Assembly (NCBI GenBank): GCA_022825005.1
Contig: JAJDYU010000051.1
Location: 1-64,000, forward strand
Direction: 5' to 3'
DNA length: 64,000 nucleotides
DNA from: Acidimicrobiia bacterium
Lineage (GTDB): Bacteria; Actinomycetota; Acidimicrobiia; Acidimicrobiales; Bin134
In this document: positions 58,229 to 64,000 of the stretch, piece after piece
Position numbering within the stretch: position 1 is the stretch's first letter
How the letters are laid out: each line of letters starts with the position of its first letter
The notes under the pieces: generated by a model
The model's input: the letters and a program-made list of their open reading frames with translations, nothing else
Told to the model about the DNA's origin: nothing
Database searches by the model: none
Program-made: the position numbers and the translations under genes

Positions 58229-59431
58229 ATGACCGGCGTGCTGGCGGGAATGCGGGTGGTGGAGGGATCGGCGTTTGTGGCCTGCCCCTCAGGAGGTATG
58301 ACACTGGCGCAACACGGGGCCGACGTGATCCGCTTCGACGCCATCGGCGGCGGCATCGACTACCAACGGTGGCCGCTCACTCCGGACGGCCAGTCGCTGT
58401 ATTGGCAGGGGCTCAATAAGGGGAAGCGGTCGATCCAGGTCGACCTCCGCTCCCCCGAGGGCCAAGAGCTGATCACCGCGCTGGCCACCGCACCCGGCCC
58501 TGATGCCGGAATTTTCACCACCAACTTCCGCGCCGTCGGCTGGCTGTCGTACGACAGCCTCCGCCAGCACCGCGACGATCTCATCATGGTGGCCATCACC
58601 GGCAACCACGACGGCTCCACCGCGGTGGACTACACCGTGAACTGCGCCATGGGCTACCCCTGGATCACCGGCGACGACGGCACCATCAACCACGTGCTGC
58701 CCGCCTGGGACATCATCTGCGGCCAAACCGCGGCGGTGGGAGTGCTGGCCGCCGAGCGGCAGCGTTCCCGCACCGGTGAGGGCAGCTTGGTGAACTTGGC
58801 CCTGTCCGATGTGGCACTGGCCTCGGTGTCGATGCTGGGCCATGTGGCCCAGGCCCAGCTCCTGGGCACCCAACGACCCCGAATCGGCAACAACATCTAC
58901 GGTGCATTCGGCCGAGATTTCGAGTTGGCGGACGGCGAGCGGATCTATATAGCAGGGGTGAGCAGCCGAGAGTGGCAGGGCGTGGTGGCCGCCTGCGGCA
59001 TCGCCGAGGAGGTGGCTGCGCTGGAGGCCGAAACCGGCCTGGACTTCACCCGGGTGGACGGGGACCGCTATTTGGCCCAGGATCGCCTCAATCCACTGGT
59101 GGCCCAGTGGTGTGCAAATCACACCCTGGCTGAGGCGTCGGCTGCTCTCGACGCCCAAGGGGTGTGCTGGGGCCGTTACCAGTCGATGCTGGAGTTGGTG
59201 GCCGACGACCCCCGCTGCTCCACCAAGAACCCGCTGTTTGCCGAGGTGGACCACCCCGATACTGGCCAATACCTCACCCCCGGCCCCCCACTCCGCTTCT
59301 CTGAGGAGCATCTTGTCGATCCCGGACCCGCCCCCCGGCTGGGCCAGCACACCGATGAAGTGCTGGCCGACGTGCTCGGCCTGTCGGGCACCGAGATCGC
59401 CCGCCTACACGACCGCCAGATCGTCGCCTGA
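58229..59431 (+). CDS. CaiB/BaiF (class III) CoA-transferase
   Basis: 400 residues, a single complete class III domain. The start reads GMRVVEGSAFVACPSGGMTLAQHGADVIRFD; the catalytic Asp is in PAWDIICGQTAAVG; the C-terminal segment GPPLRFSEEH... and a final helix are present. It moves CoA between carboxylic acids without ATP. It is tightly spaced after the LLM gene (2 nt), so both act on the same CoA-linked substrate. Confidence 0.93.
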   Translation: MTGVLAGMRVVEGSAFVACPSGGMTLAQHGADVIRFDAIGGGIDYQRWPLTPDGQSLYWQGLNKGKRSIQVDLRSPEGQELITALATAPGPDAGIFTTNFRAVGWLSYDSLRQHRDDLIMVAITGNHDGSTAVDYTVNCAMGYPWITGDDGTINHVLPAWDIICGQTAAVGVLAAERQRSRTGEGSLVNLALSDVALASVSMLGHVAQAQLLGTQRPRIGNNIYGAFGRDFELADGERIYIAGVSSREWQGVVAACGIAEEVAALEAETGLDFTRVDGDRYLAQDRLNPLVAQWCANHTLAEASAALDAQGVCWGRYQSMLELVADDPRCSTKNPLFAEVDHPDTGQYLTPGPPLRFSEEHLVDPGPAPRLGQHTDEVLADVLGLSGTEIARLHDRQIVA

Positions 59432-59457
59432 CCATCTCAAGCGCCGGCGGGGGAAGC

Positions 59458-59463
59458 TACTTT
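59458..59463 (+). promoter_or_regulatory. -10 element TACTTT, leaderless start
   Basis: TACTTT lies 7 nt before the ATG at 59471 and supports it over the in-frame TTG at 59462. Confidence 0.55.
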
Positions 59464-59470
59464 GCACCCC

Positions 59471-60361
59471 ATGAGCATGGACATAGGCCGCGTCGGCGTC
59501 TGGACCCGCACCGACAGCTTCTCAACCAGTGAGGCCATCGAGTTCGCCCAGCGGGTAGAGGAATTGGGCTACGGCGCTTTGTGGATCCCCGATGCTTTCG
59601 GCCGTGACCCGTTCGCCCACGCCTCCCTGCTGCTCACCCACACCTCCACGCTGGTGCTGGCCACCGGCGTGGTGAACATCCACCTGCGGGAGGCCCAGGC
59701 CACCTCCTGCGCCCAACGGGAACTGCACGACCAGTCGGGTGGCCGTTTTCTGCTGGGCCTCGGGGTGTCCCACCAGGCACCCATGGAGAGGATGCAGGGC
59801 AAGCCCTACCCCAAGCCCATCCCGTCGATGCGGGAGTACCTCGACAAGATGGACAGCGCCATGTGGTGGGGACCCGAACTCAACGGCGAGCCGCCCATGG
59901 TGCTGGCCGCCCTCGGCCCCCTCATGTTGAAGCTGGCCGCCGAGCGCACCATGGGCGCCCACCCCTACTTCGCGCCGCCCGAGAACTCCCGGCGATCCCG
60001 GGAGATCATGGGCCCCGACGCGTGGATCTGCCCTGAGCAGAAGGTGATGCTGGAAACCGATCCGGTGCGGGCCCGGGAGCGGGCCCGAGCATCCATGGCC
60101 GGTCCGATAACCATGCCCAACTACCGCAACAACCTCATGCGCTGCGGCTTCGAGGAGAGCGCCCTCGACGACGGCGGTAGCGATGAGGTGGTCGACGCAG
60201 TGGTGGCCTGGGGCGACGAGAACGCCCTCGTCGAACGGGTGCGCCAGCACCATGACGCTGGCGCTACCCATGTGTGTATCCAACCGCTCGACCCGGTGGA
60301 CAAGACCCGCCCCAGCCTAGAAACGCTCGAGACCCTCGCCCCCCTCTTGAACGGAGCGTGA
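59471..60361 (+). CDS. LLM-class (F420/FMN) oxidoreductase
   Basis: 296 residues: DIGRVGVWTRTDSFSTSEAIEFAQRVEELGYGALWIPDAFGRDPF, LVLATGVVNIHLREAQATSCAQRELHDQSGGRFLLGLGVSH and a shorter C-terminal half than the first LLM protein. GGRFLLGLGVS matches the family GRF.LGLG element. F420-dependent reduction or oxidation is inferred. ATG 59471 has a -10 7 nt upstream. Not closely similar to the first LLM gene. Confidence 0.9.
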   Translation: MSMDIGRVGVWTRTDSFSTSEAIEFAQRVEELGYGALWIPDAFGRDPFAHASLLLTHTSTLVLATGVVNIHLREAQATSCAQRELHDQSGGRFLLGLGVSHQAPMERMQGKPYPKPIPSMREYLDKMDSAMWWGPELNGEPPMVLAALGPLMLKLAAERTMGAHPYFAPPENSRRSREIMGPDAWICPEQKVMLETDPVRARERARASMAGPITMPNYRNNLMRCGFEESALDDGGSDEVVDAVVAWGDENALVERVRQHHDAGATHVCIQPLDPVDKTRPSLETLETLAPLLNGA

Positions 60362-60367
60362 TTAATC

Positions 60368-60466
60368 ATGGCCAGCGCCATGGACACCTCCGACTGGGCC
60401 CCTCAGGGCTCCACCGCTGAAAGCATGGTCCACCTGGGCATGCCCCCCGAGTTGGAGCAGATGTAA
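60368..60466 (+). CDS. Possible 32-residue small protein
   Basis: ATG 60368 to TAA 60464, product MASAMDTSD... ending PPELEQM. It lies between the LLM and PhyH genes in the same direction, with 6 nt and 11 nt gaps. It has no recognised family and no strong ribosome site. Tight packing on both sides is the main support; it could be a decayed remnant. Confidence 0.3.
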   Translation: MASAMDTSDWAPQGSTAESMVHLGMPPELEQM

Positions 60467-60477
60467 GGATTGTCGCT

Positions 60478-61332
60478 ATGGCACTGGTGAGCGACAAGGA
60501 AATCGAGGCTTTCTGGCGCGACGGTGTGGTTGTGATCCGGGGAGTGCTCTCCGACGAGACCCTGGCTTCCATGGCCAAGCCGGTAGACCGGGCTCTGGGG
60601 TCGGAGGAAATGAACAACATGACCGAGATGGGTGCCATGGTGGTACCTCCAAGCGGCGGCACCGTGCTCAACGACCCCGCGGCGGCCAAATCGGGCGCCC
60701 CCCGTGGCCAATTCCATGGTGGCACCGACCACTGGTGGAACGATCCCGACTTCGAGAACTTCGCCACCCAGTCGCCCCTGCCGCAGGTGGCCGCTGAGCT
60801 GATGCAAAGCCAAGAGCTGTGGTTCTACGAAGACAGCGTGCTGGTGAAAGAGCCGCACACCGAGGAGCCCACCTCCATCCACCAGGACATGGCCTACTTC
60901 CAATTGGAGGGCGACAAAGTATGCACCACTTGGTGCCCGCTCGATCCCATCTCCAAGGCCACTGGGGCCACCGTCTACGTGAAGGGCTCGCACCGCTGGG
61001 AGCGGAACTTCCGGCCCAACTGGTTCGTGAGCCAGCTGTCTATGCCCGATACCGACGGCGAGGAGGTCCCACACTACGACCGGGACGACTCCGAGCACCT
61101 GCTCTGCTTCGACATGGCGCCCGGAGATGTGGCCGTCCACCACGCCATGACCCTCCACGGCGCCCACGCCAACGTCACCGATCAGTGGCGCCGAGCCATC
61201 TCAGTGCGCTACTGCGGCGACGGCACCGTCTACCGCTTCAAGCGAGGCACCCCCCTAAAACCCCACCACGCCGATGTCAACGAGGGCGACCCCGTCAACC
61301 ACCCCCGCTGCCCCCAGGTCTGGCCCCGCTAG
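60478..61332 (+). CDS. Phytanoyl-CoA dioxygenase (PhyH) family Fe(II)/2-oxoglutarate enzyme
   Basis: 284 residues of the PhyH family: HQDMAYF holds the iron His and Asp, VHHAMTLHGAHAN the distal His, and R in RRAISVRYCGDG binds 2-oxoglutarate. It hydroxylates a branched fatty acyl-CoA or another small molecule at an alkyl carbon. AAGGA lies 9 nt before ATG 60478. Its TAG overlaps the convergent thiolase stop within CTAG. Confidence 0.93.
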   Translation: MALVSDKEIEAFWRDGVVVIRGVLSDETLASMAKPVDRALGSEEMNNMTEMGAMVVPPSGGTVLNDPAAAKSGAPRGQFHGGTDHWWNDPDFENFATQSPLPQVAAELMQSQELWFYEDSVLVKEPHTEEPTSIHQDMAYFQLEGDKVCTTWCPLDPISKATGATVYVKGSHRWERNFRPNWFVSQLSMPDTDGEEVPHYDRDDSEHLLCFDMAPGDVAVHHAMTLHGAHANVTDQWRRAISVRYCGDGTVYRFKRGTPLKPHHADVNEGDPVNHPRCPQVWPR

Positions 61333-62522
61333 CCCAACTCGGGGCCGAGGATGGAGACGAAGGAGACCATTTCGCCGGGGTAGCCGCCTAGGTTGTGGAC
61401 GAGGCCGAGGTTGCGGGTGGACAAGTCGATCTGGCGGTCTTCGCCGGCTTTGTTTCGGAGCTGGAGCCAGCATTCGTAGTGCATGCGCAGGCCGGAGGCG
61501 CCCACGGGGTGGCCGAACGCTTTGAGGCCGCCGTCGGTGTTGATGGGCATGTCGCCGGTGCGCTCGAAGGTTCCGGCCAGCACCTCCTTCCACGCCGTGC
61601 CCCGCTCGCAGAAGCCCAAATCTTCCATGAGAACCATCTCGGTGGGGGTGAAGCAGTCGTGGACCTCGGCCATGGCCAGCGCCGAGCGGGGATCTTCGAT
61701 GCCTGCCTGGCGGTAGGCGTCGGCTCCGGCCATCTCGCACTCCGGGAACGTGGTGTAGTCGTAGTCGGGGTCGATGAGCCCGCCGCCGGTGCCCGACACG
61801 AATGACAGCGCCTTGATGTACAGCGGATCGTCGCAGTACTTGTGGGTGTCTTCCGCTCGCACCACGATGGCTGCTGCAGAACCGTCGGCCACGCCGGAGC
61901 AGTCGAAAACCGACAGCCGCCCGGCCACCGAGGCCATCTCGCAGATCTTCTCGGCCGGCATCTCCCGGCGGAACTGGGCCAGCGGGTTCAGCGCCCCGTT
62001 GCGGTGGTTCTTCTCGGCGATCTTGGCCACCACCATGCGCAGCTCGTCCTCGTCCACCCCATAGCGGGCGGCATACGCGGGCAGCACCAGGCTGTACATG
62101 GCCGCGGCAGTCAGGTTCCGCTTGGTGCCGTCGTGGGGGGCGGGCGCGGCGTTCAGCCCCTGGTAGCCGGAATCCTTGATCTTCTCCACCCCGATGGCCA
62201 TGGCCATGTCGTAGGCACCGCTGGCCACCGCGTAGGACGCCTGGCGAAGCGCCTCGGAGCCGGTGGCACAGAAGTTCTCCACCCGAGTAACCGGCTTGCC
62301 CTCCAGCTTCAACGGCTGGCTCAACGTCAAACCGCTCATTCCGCTGGAGGCCGTGCCCAACCAGAAGGCATCAACGTCGTCTTTGGCCACCCCTGCGGAA
62401 TCGAATGCGGCGGTTGCCGAGTCGATCAGCAGGTCGTCGGCTCCCTTGTCCCAGTGCTCCCGGAACTGGGTACATCCCATTCCGATGATCGCTACCTGGT
62501 CTTTGATGCCATGACTGGCCAT
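61329..62522 (-). CDS. Thiolase (acetyl-CoA acetyltransferase, SCP2-type group)
   Basis: 397 residues of the thiolase fold: nucleophile Cys in ENFCATGSEALRQA, HDCFTPTE, and the C-terminal GHPVGASG with the catalytic His. All residues expected for a condensing or cleaving thiolase are present, unlike the one at 42052-43251. AGGAGG precedes the ATG. It forms a pair with the HMG-CoA-synthase-like gene, 10 nt upstream, as in the thiolase/HMGS/DUF35 clusters. Confidence 0.92.
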   Translation of the reverse strand: MASHGIKDQVAIIGMGCTQFREHWDKGADDLLIDSATAAFDSAGVAKDDVDAFWLGTASSGMSGLTLSQPLKLEGKPVTRVENFCATGSEALRQASYAVASGAYDMAMAIGVEKIKDSGYQGLNAAPAPHDGTKRNLTAAAMYSLVLPAYAARYGVDEDELRMVVAKIAEKNHRNGALNPLAQFRREMPAEKICEMASVAGRLSVFDCSGVADGSAAAIVVRAEDTHKYCDDPLYIKALSFVSGTGGGLIDPDYDYTTFPECEMAGADAYRQAGIEDPRSALAMAEVHDCFTPTEMVLMEDLGFCERGTAWKEVLAGTFERTGDMPINTDGGLKAFGHPVGASGLRMHYECWLQLRNKAGEDRQIDLSTRNLGLVHNLGGYPGEMVSFVSILGPELG

Positions 62523-62532
62523 CGGTCGCCTC

Positions 62533-63939
62533 CTATTGCCCCGACCGCGCCGGGCGGGCCTTCCAGAAATAGTTATAGATGCCTTCGGCCTCGTACAGCC
62601 GCCGGAAGGTCATCTCCACCCGCTGGCCAATGCGGACCGCGTCGGGGTCTACGTCGGTTAGCTCCACCGGGAGGCGGCCGCCTCCGTCGAAATCCACCAC
62701 GGCGAACACAACCGGCGGGCTCACCGAGTACACCAGCCGGTCGATGGTGAAGGTCACCACGGTGGCCCCGACGTCGGCCATGGGCGCGGGATCCATGGCA
62801 TCGAGCTCGTCTTCAGCTCGGATGGACACCCGGGCCGGCGGCAAGTGGAGCGTCCCGCTCTCGGTGCCCCGGCTGCCTACAAAGCCGTACTTCCAGTCTT
62901 GGGCTCGGGCCGCGGCCGACGAGGACGGGCGGGTTGGTTCGGGCCGATTGGGGGGCTGGACTTGGATCATCTCCCGCCACTGCAAGAACGTGGCGTAGTT
63001 CACCTCGGCCCCGTCAGCGATCTGGTCGGCCACCGGCAAGCCCGGTGTGAATTCGGCCAGCGCGTCGGTGGTCCGCAGGATCAGCACCTCCACCCCGTCA
63101 GCCAGCATCACCACCCCGATGATCTGGCCCGGCTCGGCCTGCTCCAGTTCGTTGGCCAGCACCAGACCGGGGTGAGCGGTGCCGGTATTGCCCACCGCCG
63201 CAGAAAGATCGTCGGCCACTCGAGCCACCCCGAGTTGGCCCGCCACCCGCTTGACTGCTCGGCCGTGGGACCCGGTCACCACGGCCACATCTACATCGCT
63301 GGCTCCCATGCCAGCTGCTCCCAGCGCCTCCTTCCACGCCTGGGCAGCCAGCGGGCCGTAGCGGGTCTCGCCGAACCGCTCCTCCCATTGGCCGGTGCTG
63401 GGCGACCCTGGCTGGCGCCAGCGGTCCACGAATTCCTCGGTGGCCGACGCCGACCCCAGCAACTCGGCCACCACCGGTCCGTCGTCCTCTGTGCCGATCA
63501 AAAATGCGGCGGCACCGTCGCCGCCAGCGGCTTCGTCGGCGCCGGTGGGCAGTCCGCCCCTGATGTCGGCGGTCACCACCAAAGTCGGCCCCTTGGCATC
63601 AAGGGCCGTCCGCAGCGCTCCGATGCCGGAACGCACCGCACCCCCGAAGTCCAGCGCACCCACCGAGGTGTCCAGCCGCAGCGCGGCATGAATGGCGGTG
63701 GCGTTGGTCTTCTCCAGATAGGCGGGGTCGGCGGTGGCGAACCACAGCGCCCGTGGCTCAGCATCAACCGGGCGTAGGGCCAGTCGAGCGGCTTCCACCC
63801 CCATCGTGGTGGTGTCCTCGTCGTAGGAGGCCACTGATCGGGTGCCCCGGCCGCCCCCTTTGCCCATCACTGCGGCGATGGCCGACCGGTCCAGCCGCCG
63901 GTACGGCACGTAGCCCCCGAAGCTGATGATGCCTCGCAT
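62533..63939 (-). CDS. HMG-CoA-synthase-like protein fused to an OB-fold (DUF35-like) domain
   Basis: 468 residues. Residues 1-320 have the KAS III/HMG-CoA synthase fold (GIISFGGYVPYRRLDRSAI start; GNTGTAHPGLVLANELEQAEPGQII). Residues 340-468 are a DUF35-like OB-fold without zinc Cys. The catalytic Cys of HMG-CoA synthases is replaced by Val102 in FGGAVRSG, so condensation through a cysteine thioester is unlikely; it may be a scaffold or bind CoA intermediates for the thiolase. ATG 63939 has TACACT 8 nt upstream. Confidence 0.88.
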   Translation of the reverse strand: MRGIISFGGYVPYRRLDRSAIAAVMGKGGGRGTRSVASYDEDTTTMGVEAARLALRPVDAEPRALWFATADPAYLEKTNATAIHAALRLDTSVGALDFGGAVRSGIGALRTALDAKGPTLVVTADIRGGLPTGADEAAGGDGAAAFLIGTEDDGPVVAELLGSASATEEFVDRWRQPGSPSTGQWEERFGETRYGPLAAQAWKEALGAAGMGASDVDVAVVTGSHGRAVKRVAGQLGVARVADDLSAAVGNTGTAHPGLVLANELEQAEPGQIIGVVMLADGVEVLILRTTDALAEFTPGLPVADQIADGAEVNYATFLQWREMIQVQPPNRPEPTRPSSSAAARAQDWKYGFVGSRGTESGTLHLPPARVSIRAEDELDAMDPAPMADVGATVVTFTIDRLVYSVSPPVVFAVVDFDGGGRLPVELTDVDPDAVRIGQRVEMTFRRLYEAEGIYNYFWKARPARSGQ

Positions 63940-63947
63940 GATTCCGA

Positions 63948-63953
63948 AGTGTA
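63948..63953 (-). promoter_or_regulatory. -10 element TACACT for the HMGS-like gene
   Basis: TACACT on the minus strand lies 8 nt before ATG 63939. Confidence 0.45.
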
Positions 63954-63981
63954 CGCCTGACACCGCAATTCACTGGGGTCG

Positions 63982-63987
63982 TAGTGT
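63982..63987 (+). promoter_or_regulatory. -10 element TAGTGT, leaderless start
   Basis: TAGTGT lies 7 nt before the ATG at 63995. Confidence 0.5.
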
Positions 63988-63994
63988 GTCCCCC

Positions 63995-64000
63995 ATGAGC
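63995..64000 (+). CDS. Start of a gene cut by the window end
   Basis: Only two codons, ATG AGC, lie in the window. The start is inferred from the leaderless -10 (63982-63987) and the divergent layout with the HMGS-like gene. No product can be named. Confidence 0.4.

Overview
The window is 64 kb of dense, high-GC, actinobacterial-type DNA with almost no intergenic space. I infer an uncultivated-type member of the Acidimicrobiia or a close relative. The grounds are high GC, many leaderless starts (a TAnnnT -10 element 6-9 nt before the start codon), luciferase-type (F420 or flavin) oxidoreductases, CaiB/BaiF CoA-transferases, P450s with TetR control, amidohydrolase-2 proteins and thiolase/OB-fold pairs. 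This is inference; no rRNA or other marker is present apart from cysS. No tRNA, rRNA, CRISPR array or insertion sequence was seen, and no stretch above 300 bases lacks a gene.

Layout. 1-2.6 kb: a partial gene, a DapA-family aldolase and an Old Yellow Enzyme reductase. 2.6-5.6 kb: a TetR regulator divergent from a P450 and a crotonase, separated by seven hexamers spaced exactly 21 bp apart. 5.6-8.6 kb (minus): an overlapping operon of a redoxin, an acyl-CoA ligase and a PNPOx-like protein. The redoxin is read through an in-frame TGA and is very probably a selenoprotein, with a SECIS-like hairpin. 8.7-12 kb: two tandem duplicated sulfatases. 12-17.2 kb: a two-gene transporter locus made of fused polypeptides (MFS-LivF and LivH-LivM-LivG). 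17.2-24.6 kb: a flavin monooxygenase, an amidohydrolase, a double-domain CoA-transferase, a carbonic anhydrase and SDRs. 24.6-31.8 kb: an oxidative-tailoring region with a Rieske oxygenase, an FAD oxidoreductase, a GPP34-P450 fusion interrupted by an amber codon, a Baeyer-Villiger monooxygenase and an SDR. 31.9-34.4 kb: an orphan Xre repressor with a palindromic operator, a nitroreductase, the remnant of an alcohol dehydrogenase and an amidohydrolase. 34.4-43.3 kb: hemolysin III, a third sulfatase, an acyl-CoA ligase, a P450, a TauD-type dioxygenase, SnoaL-like proteins and a thiolase/DUF35 pair. 44-52.7 kb (minus): two lipoprotein hydrolases with Thr/Pro linkers, a bicupin, an acyltransferase, an orphan CoxL-like molybdoenzyme, a VOC protein and an MFS exporter. 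52.7-64 kb: cysS, a phosphotransferase, an S9 peptidase, two LLM oxidoreductases with a CoA-transferase, a PhyH dioxygenase, and a thiolase with an HMG-CoA-synthase-like/OB-fold partner.

Functionally the window looks catabolic or tailoring. It combines oxygenases (three P450s, Rieske, BVMO, TauD, PhyH, flavin monooxygenase), CoA activation and transfer, beta-oxidation-like steps, sulfate-ester hydrolysis and an amino-acid-type uptake system. That fits use or modification of complex lipids, isoprenoids or sulfated organics, but no substrate can be read from the sequence. The observations most worth following are the selenoprotein redoxin, the 21-bp array, the fused transporter, the GPP34-P450 fusion with its nonsense codon, and four divergent gene pairs whose opposing -10 elements overlap in a 10-bp ANNNTANNNT sequence.
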